A stretch of DNA of 64,000 bases from Fibrobacterota bacterium. Its GTDB lineage: Bacteria > Fibrobacterota > Chitinivibrionia > Chitinivibrionales > Chitinispirillaceae. Below, one piece after another: positions 1 to 8,889 of the stretch. Each line of letters starts with the position of its first letter. Within the stretch, counting starts at the first letter, position 1. Under the pieces are notes generated by a model that ran no database searches, had not been told where the DNA came from, and worked only from the letters and a program-made list of their open reading frames with translations. The stretch spans positions 1 to 64,000 of the forward strand of contig JAEZKC010000044.1 of the NCBI GenBank assembly GCA_023436205.1, written 5' to 3'. The translations under genes were made by a program, and so were the position numbers.

Positions 1-26
1 AAGCCGAGGAGGGGGGGAGGTATTCC

Positions 27-647
27 ATGCTTTCCCTGGCTTTCAAGAGGACGCTTGATCTGGCCGGAGCGCTTCTGGGGGTTCTTCTCTTTTTGCCGGT
101 GTTCATTCTGGTGCCCATTCTTATCAAGCTCGATTCATCCGGACCTGTCTTTTTTCGCCAGGAGCGGGTGGGGCGAAACGGCAGGCGTTTTCTTCTGTAT
201 AAGTTCCGGTCCATGCATGTGGCCATAGACGATTCCATTCATCGCCAGTACGTGAAGAGTCTCATTAAGAAGCAGATTCAGGAGCAGGGGGACGGGGTGT
301 ACAAAATCACCGACGATCCCCGGGTGACCAGGGTGGGGCGTTTTCTGCGCAAGACCAGTCTGGATGAGCTTCCGCAGTTTTTCAATGTGCTTCTGGGGGA
401 TATGTCTCTGGTGGGGCCTCGGCCCGCTATCCCTTACGAAACGGCTGAGTATGAGGTGTGGCATCGGCGCAGGCTTTTAGAGGTGAAGCCGGGCATTACC
501 GGGATCTGGCAGGTGGAGGGCAGGAGCCGCACCACTTTTGACGGAATGGTGCGCATGGATTTGAGATACGGACGGCGCTGGAATCTGCTGATGGATCTCA
601 AGCTTATTCTGCGTACACCGCTGGCGCTTATCAGGGGGGCATACTAG
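27..647 (+). CDS. Phosphoglycosyl transferase (bacterial sugar transferase, PglC/WcaJ C-terminal type)
   Basis: This enzyme transfers a sugar-1-phosphate to undecaprenyl phosphate at the inner membrane and so starts a surface polysaccharide repeat unit. The 206 residues match the catalytic core only: one N-terminal hydrophobic helix (about residues 8-33), then the SSGPVFFRQERVGRNG stretch, the YKFRSM motif, the KTSLDELPQ segment holding the Asp-Glu catalytic pair, and the GPRPA and KPGITGIWQ motifs. Larger family members (WcaJ, WbaP) carry four more membrane helices in front; these are absent, so this is the minimal form. A strong purine-rich ribosome site lies just before the ATG. It is the first of a tightly packed polysaccharide gene set, which fits an initiating role. 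The sugar substrate cannot be told from sequence. Confidence 0.93.
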   Translation: MLSLAFKRTLDLAGALLGVLLFLPVFILVPILIKLDSSGPVFFRQERVGRNGRRFLLYKFRSMHVAIDDSIHRQYVKSLIKKQIQEQGDGVYKITDDPRVTRVGRFLRKTSLDELPQFFNVLLGDMSLVGPRPAIPYETAEYEVWHRRRLLEVKPGITGIWQVEGRSRTTFDGMVRMDLRYGRRWNLLMDLKLILRTPLALIRGAY

Positions 648-699
648 GGGTTTTCAAAGGATGCATGGCTGGCATACAACTGGAGGGGAGGAACCGATC

Positions 700-1755
700 A
701 TGCTGCGTATAGGAGTAATAGGTTATGGTTACTGGGGGCCCAATATAGTGCGTAACTTTAATGCCACTCAGGGGGCTCGGGTGGTGGCTGTGTGTGACAA
801 AAATCAGGAGGTGCTCAAAAGGCTGGCTGCATCCAACCCGGAGCTTCGGGTGACTGGCGATCCTGCCGACATTCTGGGGGCGGGGGATATCGATGCGGTT
901 GCTATAGTGACTCCGGTGAGCACGCATTATGCCCTGGCCAAGGCGGCGCTTCAGAACGGAAAGCATGTTTTTGTGGAAAAACCGTTCACCGCCACCAGTG
1001 CTCAGGCGCTCGATCTCATAGAAATAAGCGAGAGGACCGGGCTTAAGGTGATGGTCGATCACACCTTTCTTTTCACCGGTGCGGTGAGGCTCATAAAGAA
1101 GCTTATAAACGAAGGGCAGCTGGGGGATATCTACTACTACGATTCCATCAGGGTCAATCTGGGACTTTTCCAGCACGACGTGAACGTGGTCTGGGATCTG
1201 GCTCCTCACGACTTTTCCATCATGCGCTACCTCATCGACGAAAAACCGGTGGCGCTCAGTGCCTGGGGGCGTTCCCACATAAACAAAATGGAAGACATCG
1301 CCTATGTAACGGTGCATTTCGGCACCAGCAAAATCGCTCATTTCAGCGTCAACTGGCTCTCTCCGGTCAAAGTGCGCACCACCCTCATCGGGGGGGAGAG
1401 AAAGATGCTTGTCTGGAATGACGTGATAGCCGACGACAAGATAAAGATTTACGACAAAGGGGTGGAGGTGCAGAGTCGCGAGGGGATTTACGATCTGCTG
1501 GTGAGCTACCGTTCCGGAGACATGTGGGCTCCCAAGGTGGAGCAGACCGAGGCGCTCAAGCTTGAGTGTCAGCATTTTGTGGACTGTATCAAGCGGGATG
1601 CGCTTCCTTTGAACAGTGCCTACGCGGGGCTTGAGGTGGTGCAGATGCTTGAGGCCTGCGATCAGTCTCTCAGAAATGACGGGCAGATGGTGAGCATAGA
1701 AAATCTGGTATCCGCGCCCTCTGCCAATTTCCAGACTTTTGAAGATCAGAACTGA
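700..1755 (+). CDS. Gfo/Idh/MocA family oxidoreductase (UDP-sugar 3-dehydrogenase type, WlbA/WbpB-like)
   Basis: A probable NAD-dependent dehydrogenase that oxidises C3 of a UDP-N-acetylglucosaminuronic acid before amination. The 351 residues start with a Rossmann GVIGYGYWGPN motif (residues 5-15), have the family EKP motif (Lys94), and then the DHTFLF and QHDVNVVWDLAPHD segments typical of members that sit beside a hexapeptide acetyltransferase and a DegT aminotransferase, exactly as here. I place the start at ATG 700, which has a GGAGGGGAGG ribosome site six to seven bases upstream and begins at the Rossmann strand; an upstream in-frame ATG at 661 would add a 13-residue unconserved tail. 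The order oxidoreductase, acetyltransferase, aminotransferase parallels WbpB-WbpD-WbpE. The specific substrate is inferred. Confidence 0.9.
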   Translation: MLRIGVIGYGYWGPNIVRNFNATQGARVVAVCDKNQEVLKRLAASNPELRVTGDPADILGAGDIDAVAIVTPVSTHYALAKAALQNGKHVFVEKPFTATSAQALDLIEISERTGLKVMVDHTFLFTGAVRLIKKLINEGQLGDIYYYDSIRVNLGLFQHDVNVVWDLAPHDFSIMRYLIDEKPVALSAWGRSHINKMEDIAYVTVHFGTSKIAHFSVNWLSPVKVRTTLIGGERKMLVWNDVIADDKIKIYDKGVEVQSREGIYDLLVSYRSGDMWAPKVEQTEALKLECQHFVDCIKRDALPLNSAYAGLEVVQMLEACDQSLRNDGQMVSIENLVSAPSANFQTFEDQN

Positions 1756-1769
1756 ACTGAGGGGGGGAT

Positions 1770-2246
1770 ATGGAGCGTATGCAGGTGGCCTCGGATGTGA
1801 AGCTTGGGAGGGATGTGCGCCTGGCGGGTTACATTAATCTTTACGGCTGCACCATCGGGGACAACAGCAGGGTGGGTCCTTTCGTGGAGATTCAGAGAAA
1901 CGCGGTAATCGGGCGCAACTGCAAGATTCAGAGTCACACCTTCATTTGTGAAGGCGTGAACATAGAAGACGAGTGTTTTATCGGGCACGGGGTGACCTTC
2001 ATAAACGACCGTTACCCCCGTTCCACCGACGGGTTGGGGAGGCTTCAGACCGAGGATGACTGGAAGCTTATCCCCACGGTGGTCAGGCGGGGGGCATCGG
2101 TGGGTTCCGGTGCCACGGTGATGTGCGGGGTAACCATAGGGGAGAGGGCCATCGTGGGTGCGGGCAGCGTGGTGCTTAAGGATGTGGAGCCCGGGACGAT
2201 TGTGGCGGGGAATCCGGCAAAATTCATAAGGAGGATTGATGAATAA
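1770..2246 (+). CDS. Hexapeptide-repeat N-acetyltransferase (WlbB/WbpD-like)
   Basis: A left-handed beta-helix acetyltransferase of 158 residues, likely adding acetyl from acetyl-CoA to the 3-amino group of a UDP-amino sugar. Hexapeptide repeats run almost the whole length (for example IGDNSRVGPFVEIQRNAVIG), with a short loop around HGVTFINDRYPRS and a closing GAGSVVLKDVEPGTIVAGNPAK, the usual C-terminal cap. It starts 14 bases after the oxidoreductase and overlaps the aminotransferase start by eight bases, so the three are probably translated together. Family membership is clear; the sugar substrate is inferred from the neighbours. Confidence 0.9.
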   Translation: MERMQVASDVKLGRDVRLAGYINLYGCTIGDNSRVGPFVEIQRNAVIGRNCKIQSHTFICEGVNIEDECFIGHGVTFINDRYPRSTDGLGRLQTEDDWKLIPTVVRRGASVGSGATVMCGVTIGERAIVGAGSVVLKDVEPGTIVAGNPAKFIRRIDE

Positions 2247-3459
2247 GGTACCGTTTCTGGATCTGACGGCTCTTCACGGGGAGCTTGAGGAAGAGATTGT
2301 GGAGATGTTCAGGGGCAGCATGGGAAACGCGCAGTTTATCGGCGGTCCTCTGGTGGAGGAGTTTGAGCAGGAGTTTGCCAGGTTTTGCGGGGCCCGGTAT
2401 GCGGTGGGGGTGGGTAGCGGCACTGATGCGCTGCGGTTTGCTCTGATGGCCTGCGGGATTGTTCCGGGGGATATGGTGATCACCGTTCCCAATACTTTTA
2501 TTGCCACTTCGGAGGCTATAAGTCAGGCGGGGGCTATCCCGGTTTTTGTGGATGTGGACGAGAGGACCTCCAGTATGGCTCCGGAGAAGCTTCGGGAGTA
2601 TCTGGAGACTCACTGCTATGTGGATGATTCCAGTGGAGTTACCTGCAACAAGCTCACCCATAAACCCGTTCGGGCGGTGATCCCGGTGCATCTCTATGGG
2701 CAGACTGCCGACATGGATCCCATTATGGAGCTTGCCGAGAAGTATCATCTTGTGGTGATTGAGGATGCCTGTCAGGCTCATGGTGCCGAATATTTCTCTC
2801 AGAAGAGCCAGACCTGGCTCAGGGCTGGATCTATCGGCAGGGCGGCGGCTTTCAGTTTTTATCCCGGAAAGAACCTGGGGGCTTTCGGGGAGGGAGGGGC
2901 GGTGACCACCAATGACGAGAAGGTGGCATCCGCAATCCGCATGATCAGAGATCACGGGCAGGTGCGCAAATATGTGCACGACATGGAAGGGTATAACGGC
3001 AGGCTCGATTCGGTGCAGGCCGGTATCTTGACCATCAAGCTAAGGCATCTTCCGCGCTGGAACGAGATGCGCCGGGAGAACAGTGCCCGCTACGCTCATC
3101 TGCTGGGGTCAGTTCCCGGGGTGGAGCTTCCCTATGAGCCTATCTGGGCCCGTTCGGTGTATCACCTTTATGTGGTGCAGGTGAAGGATCGGGATCAGGT
3201 GCAGAAATATCTGGCCGATAAGGGAATTGGCACCGGGCTTCATTACCCCATTCCGCTTCATCTGCAGAAGGCTTATGCATCGCTGGGCTACAAAGCAGGC
3301 TCATTTCCGGTGAGTGAGCAGCTTGCTTCCGGGCTTTTGTCTCTTCCCATGTTTCCATCCCTTGCTGCGGCTCAGCAGGAGGCAGTGGCGGTCTCTTTGG
3401 GGGAGTATGTGGGAGCGGAGGGATCGGGGCGGTCGGTTTTCTCCAAAAATCTCAGTTAG
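2239..3459 (+). CDS. DegT/DnrJ/EryC1/StrS family sugar aminotransferase (WlbC/WbpE-like)
   Basis: A PLP-dependent aminotransferase that would convert the 3-keto sugar made by the upstream dehydrogenase to the 3-amino sugar. The 406 residues show the N-terminal VPFLDL start of the family, the GSGTDAL phosphate-binding motif, HLYGQTADMD and EDACQAHGA motifs, and the SFYPGKNLGAFGEGG motif in which Lys211 forms the Schiff base. Start ATG 2239 is chosen over the TTG one codon earlier because an AAGGAGG site sits seven bases upstream; the ATG overlaps the end of the acetyltransferase. An insertion around residues 125-145 (YVDDSSGVTCNKLTHK) is a little longer than usual. Length and motifs are otherwise normal. 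Confidence 0.93.
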   Translation: MNKVPFLDLTALHGELEEEIVEMFRGSMGNAQFIGGPLVEEFEQEFARFCGARYAVGVGSGTDALRFALMACGIVPGDMVITVPNTFIATSEAISQAGAIPVFVDVDERTSSMAPEKLREYLETHCYVDDSSGVTCNKLTHKPVRAVIPVHLYGQTADMDPIMELAEKYHLVVIEDACQAHGAEYFSQKSQTWLRAGSIGRAAAFSFYPGKNLGAFGEGGAVTTNDEKVASAIRMIRDHGQVRKYVHDMEGYNGRLDSVQAGILTIKLRHLPRWNEMRRENSARYAHLLGSVPGVELPYEPIWARSVYHLYVVQVKDRDQVQKYLADKGIGTGLHYPIPLHLQKAYASLGYKAGSFPVSEQLASGLLSLPMFPSLAAAQQEAVAVSLGEYVGAEGSGRSVFSKNLS

Positions 3460-3527
3460 CCGCAGGAGGGGGGCGGTGCAGGTCGGCCGTTTCCGGGGGT
3501 AGAACATTAGGAGGGAGTTTCTGGGAG

Positions 3528-4496
3528 ATGTTCATCAGAAAGCTTTACTATCATCTCAAACCTTTCATTCCCCGTCAGTACCAGGTATACCTGCGATCCC
3601 AGATGGTGAGGCGCAGGCTGGAGGCGGTGAGCGGAGTATGGCCCATTGACGAGCAGGCGGGGGCGATGCCCGAGCGGTGGCCGGGCTGGCCGGGAGGGCG
3701 GCGTTTTGCGCTGGTGCTCACTCACGATGTGGAGCATCTTGCGGGTCAGGACAAGAGCTATCAGGTGGCTCATCTTGAGCAGAATCTGGGTTTTCGCTCA
3801 TCGTTTAATCTGGTGCCCCGGCGCTACGAGGTATCTCCTCATTTGCGCAGCTTTCTTGTGCGGCACGGTTTTGAAGTGGGGGTGCACGATTTCAATCACG
3901 ACGGTCGGCTCTTCAGCAATTACCGGCTGTGGCGGGAGAGGGCACCTCAGATAAACTGGTATTTGAAGGAGTGGAACTCCTGCGGCTTCAGGGCGGGAGC
4001 CATGCATCACAATCTCGACTGGATCAGGGAGCTTGATGTGCTTTATGACTGCTCCACTTTTGATACCGATCCGTTCGAGCCTCAGCCCGATCCGGTGGGC
4101 ACAATTTTTCCTTTTCTTGTGGAGAGGGGCGGAGAGGCTTCAGCCTATGTGGAGATGCCCTATACTCTTCCGCAGGATTTTACTCTTTTTGTGCTGATGA
4201 AGGAGCGCACTCCCGCCATCTGGAAGCGCAAGCTTGACTGGGTTGTGGAGCATGGGGGAATGGTGCTGGTGAATACGCATCCCGATTACATGTGTTTTGA
4301 CGGGGAGATCTGTAATCTTGAGCAGTACAGAGCGGAGATCTACGAAGAGTTTCTGGAGTATGTGGTGAGCAGGTACGACGGGCAGTACTGGCATGCTTTG
4401 CCCAGGGATGTGGCCAAGTTTTGCCGCAGGAATCTTGTATCGGAGGCCGAAATGACTGAACGGGGCGGGGATATGGAAACGAGGAGAGTGGCATGA
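3528..4496 (+). CDS. Polysaccharide deacetylase-like protein (NodB-homology fold)
   Basis: Probably a metal-dependent carbohydrate esterase family 4-like enzyme of 322 residues. The central fold begins with FALVLTHDVEH (Asp67 in the place of the first NodB motif Asp) and continues to GVHDFNHDG, where His120 and His124 fit the HxxxH metal-binding motif. A later FRAG...MHHNLDW stretch and VLVNTHPDY are consistent with the remaining motifs. No signal peptide is visible, so it should act in the cytoplasm on a lipid-linked or nucleotide sugar, or on a glycan before export. It lies inside the polysaccharide gene set and overlaps the next glycosyltransferase by four bases (ATGA). The substrate is unknown. 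Confidence 0.8.
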   Translation: MFIRKLYYHLKPFIPRQYQVYLRSQMVRRRLEAVSGVWPIDEQAGAMPERWPGWPGGRRFALVLTHDVEHLAGQDKSYQVAHLEQNLGFRSSFNLVPRRYEVSPHLRSFLVRHGFEVGVHDFNHDGRLFSNYRLWRERAPQINWYLKEWNSCGFRAGAMHHNLDWIRELDVLYDCSTFDTDPFEPQPDPVGTIFPFLVERGGEASAYVEMPYTLPQDFTLFVLMKERTPAIWKRKLDWVVEHGGMVLVNTHPDYMCFDGEICNLEQYRAEIYEEFLEYVVSRYDGQYWHALPRDVAKFCRRNLVSEAEMTERGGDMETRRVA

Positions 4497-5665
4497 GAGT
4501 TTGCATGGTGGCTTATACTTTTTACGAAGGGGATAATCGGGTGCGCAGATACGCCGAATCGTTGAAGCGCAGGGGGGATCAGGTGGATGCCATTGTGCTT
4601 AGGCAGGATGGTGCCGCATCTTTTGCCCAGGTTTCGGGGGTGAATGTCTATAAAATTCAGAAACGGGCACTTGATGAGAAGAAGAAAATGGATTACCTGG
4701 TGAAGCTTCTTCTTTTTCTGGTGCGTTCGGCCGTTCTTCTGGCCAGGCTTCAGTTTAAAAAAGGTTACGATCTGGTGCATGTGCATTCGGTTCCCGATTT
4801 TGAAGTGTTTGCGGCCCTGGTGCCCAAGCTTTTCGGAGCCAAAGTGGTGCTCGACATTCATGATATTGTGCCTGAGCTTTTCGCCAGCAAGTTCGGGGCA
4901 AAACAGGGGTCGCTTCTCTTTCGTATGCTGGTTTTGATGGAGCGGCTGTCCATGGCTTTTTCCGATCATGTGATAGTGGCCAACCATATCTGGCATGAGC
5001 GGCTTGTGGTGAGGTCGGTTCCTCCCCGCAAGTGTTCGGTGGTCATGAACTACCCTGACCCTCATATTTTCATCCGCAAGGCTAATATGCGTCGAGTCAG
5101 GGGTAAACATTATGTCATAGTGTATCCGGGCACCTTGAGCATTCATCAGGGGCTTGAGACGGCGATCAGGGCAGTGCATAAACTGAAGGAGCAGATTCCG
5201 GAGCTTCAGTTCCATATCTACGGCAAGGGCACCGATGAAAGTTATTTCGTCAGCCTGGTCCGGGATCTGGGTCTTGAGGACCGGGTTTTTTTCAGGGGTA
5301 TAGTACCTATAGAGAAGCTTCCGGAGGTGATTGAGCAGGCGGATCTGGGGGTAGAGCCAAAGCTTAGCCGCACCTTCGGCAATGAGGCGTTCAGTACCAA
5401 AATTCTGGAGTTCATGGCCATGGGGGTTCCGGTGGTGGCTTCAGACACTTTGGTTCACAGTCGATATTTCGACGAAACGCTGCTGCAGTTTTTCCGTTCA
5501 GAGGATGTGGATGATCTGTCAAGCAAGATTTTGCGTGTGAGAAATGACGTGCAGCTGCGGGAGAGAATGGTTAATAATGCCCTGAAGTTCATGCAGGAGA
5601 ACAACTGGGAGGCCAAGAAGCATCTCTATCATGCTCTGGTTGATTCCCTGGTGAAGGGAGAGTGA
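4493..5665 (+). CDS. Family 4 glycosyltransferase
   Basis: A GT-B fold retaining glycosyltransferase of 390 residues. The N-terminal half begins with MRVCMVAYTFYEGDNRVRR and contains DLVHVHSVPDFEVF; the C-terminal half has VYPGTLSIHQGLETAI, the FHIYGKGTDESY strand, and the EX7E motif in EAFSTKILEFMAMGVPVVA, which binds the donor nucleotide sugar. It overlaps the deacetylase upstream by ATGA and the polymerase gene downstream by one base, so it belongs to the same operon and probably adds one sugar of the repeat unit. Donor and acceptor cannot be told. Confidence 0.93.
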   Translation: MRVCMVAYTFYEGDNRVRRYAESLKRRGDQVDAIVLRQDGAASFAQVSGVNVYKIQKRALDEKKKMDYLVKLLLFLVRSAVLLARLQFKKGYDLVHVHSVPDFEVFAALVPKLFGAKVVLDIHDIVPELFASKFGAKQGSLLFRMLVLMERLSMAFSDHVIVANHIWHERLVVRSVPPRKCSVVMNYPDPHIFIRKANMRRVRGKHYVIVYPGTLSIHQGLETAIRAVHKLKEQIPELQFHIYGKGTDESYFVSLVRDLGLEDRVFFRGIVPIEKLPEVIEQADLGVEPKLSRTFGNEAFSTKILEFMAMGVPVVASDTLVHSRYFDETLLQFFRSEDVDDLSSKILRVRNDVQLRERMVNNALKFMQENNWEAKKHLYHALVDSLVKGE

Positions 5666-6999
5666 TGCTGGGGGAGAAAGAGAAGGTGTCCGCGGCCATG
5701 TGGCTGCCGCTTTTATGGGTGCTTCGCTGCGGGTCCAGAAGTCTTTTGTACTGGTTTGATCCTCAGGCGGCCATGGCGGCGGATTCTGCCGACTACATGA
5801 CTGGAAATCCTTTTGATCGCAATTTTTTCCTTGCTTTGGAGTTTCTGGGTCTGGGGGTTTTGATCTGGCGGCGTTTCGATGTGGTTTATTTTATCAGGCA
5901 CAATCCTTTTCTGGTTCTCATTTACACCTATTTACTTGTGAGTCTTCTGTGGTCCGATTTTCCTGATGTGTCGATTCGACGCTGGGGAAGGACTTTGGGG
6001 GATATTCTCATGGCGCTTGTGGTGGTTTCGGAGAGCAATGTGCCGGCGGCCGTGAGCTGGATGTATCGTCGATTCGCCTATGTGCTTATTCCCATGTCGG
6101 TGCTCTTTGTCAAGTATTTCCGGGAGCTGGGGGTAGCCTACGATTTCACCGGTCAGGTGGAGATGTGGGTGGGGGTGACTACTCACAAGAACAGTTTGGG
6201 GCAGCTGGTCACTTTGAGTCTGCTGCTTCTGCTCTGGGGTTTTCTGCGCCGCAAGTGGACTGCCCTGGATATTCCCGTTTTTCTCATGGCCTTATGGCTT
6301 CTGGCCGGGTCCCGTACTTCAAACAGTAAGACATCCATGCTGGTTTTCCTCCTTGGGGCGATGCTTTTGTTTGCTTTGTCCCGTATGAGGAATGCAAAGC
6401 TGATCGGGCTGGGGGTGAGTATTGGGGTGCCGCTGGTGTTTGTCACCGAAGTGGTGCTGGAGGTCTTTTTTCAGAGTTCCATCTTTAATGTGGTGGTAAG
6501 TTCCACCGGCAGGGATGCCACGCTTACCGGTCGAACGGATCTTTGGGCGGCGCTCATTGAGATGGGGATGAAGCATCCGCTTCTGGGCGCGGGCTATGGC
6601 AGTTTCTGGCTGGGGGATTTTACAAACACTCTCTGGAAGCAGTTTGTGTGGCATCCCTTGCAGGCGCACAACGGCTACATAGACATTTTTATCGATGTTG
6701 GGGTTGTGGGACTTTTACTGGTGGCCTTTCAGGTTTTCTGGGGTTTGCGCAGCAGCTACAGGGAGATCAAAGCCGGGGGGGATCTGGGTAAACTCCGCTT
6801 GATGCTCATTTTGATGATTGTGGTGTATAACATTTCCGAAAGCAGTTTTATAAAGCCCACCTCTTTGCTGTGGTTTGCATTTCTGGTCATGTCCATTCAC
6901 GATCCGGAGGGCAGGGAAAGGGTGGAGGAGCTTCCGAAGTTTTACGGGGAGGGCCAAGAGCCGGTTACGGTTTCTGAAGAAGAAGGGGAGAGTGTCTGA
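5665..6999 (+). CDS. O-antigen ligase/polymerase (Wzy_C family) membrane protein
   Basis: An integral membrane protein of 444 residues with roughly ten hydrophobic segments. The periplasmic loop signature of the O-antigen ligase family is visible as GRTDLWAALIEMGMKHPLLGAGYGSFW followed by the HNGYIDIFIDVGVVG segment, with the usual conserved His. It would polymerise or ligate lipid-linked repeat units at the outer face of the inner membrane. ATG 5665 is preferred to GTG 5662 because of the GGGAGAG site and because it gives a one-base TGATG overlap with the upstream stop. The last 35 residues are acidic and probably cytoplasmic. Whether it polymerises or ligates is not decidable here. Confidence 0.87.
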   Translation: MLGEKEKVSAAMWLPLLWVLRCGSRSLLYWFDPQAAMAADSADYMTGNPFDRNFFLALEFLGLGVLIWRRFDVVYFIRHNPFLVLIYTYLLVSLLWSDFPDVSIRRWGRTLGDILMALVVVSESNVPAAVSWMYRRFAYVLIPMSVLFVKYFRELGVAYDFTGQVEMWVGVTTHKNSLGQLVTLSLLLLLWGFLRRKWTALDIPVFLMALWLLAGSRTSNSKTSMLVFLLGAMLLFALSRMRNAKLIGLGVSIGVPLVFVTEVVLEVFFQSSIFNVVVSSTGRDATLTGRTDLWAALIEMGMKHPLLGAGYGSFWLGDFTNTLWKQFVWHPLQAHNGYIDIFIDVGVVGLLLVAFQVFWGLRSSYREIKAGGDLGKLRLMLILMIVVYNISESSFIKPTSLLWFAFLVMSIHDPEGRERVEELPKFYGEGQEPVTVSEEEGESV

Positions 7000-7913
7000 T
7001 GAGAACGGATCATATAGTGATTTGTGTACCTACTTATAAAAGGCCCGATTCACTTAAGCGCCTATTGGAAAAGCTGGAGGAGCAGCACACGGGTTTTCTT
7101 TTCACCTATTCGGTTCAGGTGGTGGATAACGATGTGCAGCAGAGTGCAAGAGGGGTGTATGAGGAGTTCAAGAGAAGGGGCAGTGTGAAGCTGGGCTATG
7201 ATGTGGAGCCTCAGAAAAATATCGCGCTTACGCGCAACAGGGTGCTCAGGAACAGTTTATATGGCGATTATGTGGCATTTATCGATGATGATGAGTTCCC
7301 GGAGCAGAGATGGTTGTTTCACTTGTATACCACCGGTGTAAAAAGCGGTGCTGACGGGGTCCTGGGGCCGGTGGTGCCCTATTTTCCCATGAAGCCTCCG
7401 CGGTGGCTGCTGCAGAGCCGGATTTGCGAGCGGCCCAGTTTTCCCACCGGTACTCTGCTGCAGGCTCATCAGACTCGCACCGGTAATGTGCTTTTTACTT
7501 CGGGGTTGTTTCGTGGACTGGAGGACCCTTTTGATCCTCAGTACGGGCTCACCGGCGGGGAGGATGTGGACTTTTTCAAGCGTATGATGAAGGCTGGGCA
7601 TCGTTTTGTATGGAGCAGTCGGGCGGTGGTGTTTGAGGAGGTTCCCGAGAATCGGCTGAGCAAGGCATACTACTTGCAGAGAGCATACTTGCGGGGCAGG
7701 GTCAATCATAACTTTCTGAAAAGAAGCGGGTCTGTATCGGTGTTGTTCAAGGGGTTTCTCAAGTCTCTGGCCGCCTGTGCGGCCTACCTGGTTCTGCTCC
7801 CTGTGGCCATGATCAGAGGGGAGCATCTGGTGTTCCGCTATCTTGAGAAGCTGATGCATCATTTGGGTACGTTCAGTGCATATCTGGGGGTTAGGTCGGC
7901 TTCCGGCAGATAG
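6999..7913 (+). CDS. Family 2 glycosyltransferase
   Basis: A GT-A fold glycosyltransferase of 304 residues. It opens with IVICVPTYKRPDSLKRLL, has the metal-binding FIDDDEFPE motif near residue 91, and a GGEDVDFFKRMMKAG segment in the place of the ED motif that holds the catalytic base. A hydrophobic stretch near residues 250-270 may attach it to the membrane. The start overlaps the preceding stop by one base (TGATG). It probably adds one sugar during assembly of the repeat unit; specificity is not visible. Confidence 0.92.
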   Translation: MRTDHIVICVPTYKRPDSLKRLLEKLEEQHTGFLFTYSVQVVDNDVQQSARGVYEEFKRRGSVKLGYDVEPQKNIALTRNRVLRNSLYGDYVAFIDDDEFPEQRWLFHLYTTGVKSGADGVLGPVVPYFPMKPPRWLLQSRICERPSFPTGTLLQAHQTRTGNVLFTSGLFRGLEDPFDPQYGLTGGEDVDFFKRMMKAGHRFVWSSRAVVFEEVPENRLSKAYYLQRAYLRGRVNHNFLKRSGSVSVLFKGFLKSLAACAAYLVLLPVAMIRGEHLVFRYLEKLMHHLGTFSAYLGVRSASGR

Positions 7914-7932
7914 AAACAGCAAGGGAGGGGCA

Positions 7933-8889
7933 ATGGATTACAGCTGGAATGATTTGGAATATGTGCTGGTGACTCCGGCGCGCAACGAGCAGGATTTCAT
8001 CGGGAAGACCCTCAGGTCCATGGTGGCGCAAACGGTGCTGCCTAAAAAGTGGGTGATAGTGAGTGACGGGTCCACCGATCGTACAGATGAGATAGTGGCT
8101 GAGTTCGCCAGAAACCACGACTGGATAGAGCTGGTGAGGATGCCGGAGCATCGGGACAGGCAGTTTGCGGCAAAGGTGCACTCTTTCAATGCCGGTTACA
8201 AGCAGCTGGCAGGGCTGAGTTACCAGATTATCGGCAATGTGGATGCCGATATCTCCTTTGATCCCGACTATTTCGAATATCTGCTCGACCGTTTTAAGGA
8301 AAATGAGCGTCTGGGGGTGACCGGAACTCCTTTTGTGGAGGGGGAAACCCTGGTTTATGATCATGGCTTCATAGATCAGAATCATGTGTCTGGAGCCTGT
8401 CAGCTTTTCCGTCGAGAGTGTTTTGAGCAGATCGGGGGGTATACTCCCATAAAGGGCGGAGGGATCGACTGGGCAGCGGTGACTTCCGCCCGCATGATGG
8501 GATGGCAGACCCGCACTTTCACCGACAAGTTATTTCATCACCACCGGAAAATGGGCACCGGAAACAGTAGTTTTCTCATGTCCCGTTATCGTCACGGCCA
8601 AAAAGACTATTACCTGGGGGGGCATCCCTTATGGCAGCTTTTCAGATCCTCTTTTCAGATGACCCGCCGGCCCTATTTTATCGGGGGCCTTTTCCTGATG
8701 CTGGGTTATCTGAGCGGGTTTGTGACTCGCATGGATCGTCCCCTTTCGCGGGAACTCATGCAGTTTCACAGAGCGGAGCAGATGGCGCGTTTGCGTTCCA
8801 TGCTGATGAGTGCTTTGGGCAGAAAAGAAAAAAATCACAGAACTGTCGGTTTTAAAAAAGATTATCAAACAAGCGGAGGGGGCCTGTGA
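7933..8889 (+). CDS. Family 2 glycosyltransferase
   Basis: A second GT-A fold enzyme, 318 residues from ATG 7933, which has an AAGGGAGGGG site directly upstream; longer in-frame starts would run into the preceding gene. Motifs seen are YVLVTPARNEQDFIGKTL, VSDGSTDRTDEIV and IGNVDADISFD (the DxD-type metal site), then GIDWAAVTSARMMGW and a His-rich FHHHRKMG stretch. The C-terminal part has a hydrophobic segment near residues 250-265, suggesting membrane association. The stop overlaps the next GTG start by four bases. Role: addition of one sugar of the repeat unit, specificity unknown. Confidence 0.92.
   Translation: MDYSWNDLEYVLVTPARNEQDFIGKTLRSMVAQTVLPKKWVIVSDGSTDRTDEIVAEFARNHDWIELVRMPEHRDRQFAAKVHSFNAGYKQLAGLSYQIIGNVDADISFDPDYFEYLLDRFKENERLGVTGTPFVEGETLVYDHGFIDQNHVSGACQLFRRECFEQIGGYTPIKGGGIDWAAVTSARMMGWQTRTFTDKLFHHHRKMGTGNSSFLMSRYRHGQKDYYLGGHPLWQLFRSSFQMTRRPYFIGGLFLMLGYLSGFVTRMDRPLSRELMQFHRAEQMARLRSMLMSALGRKEKNHRTVGFKKDYQTSGGGL

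Noticed and set aside
631..1575. 314-residue minus-strand frame across the oxidoreductase gene
   Set aside because: Antisense shadow of a well-identified gene; the same applies to minus-strand frames at 4340-5215, 13104-14075 and 21744-22553.
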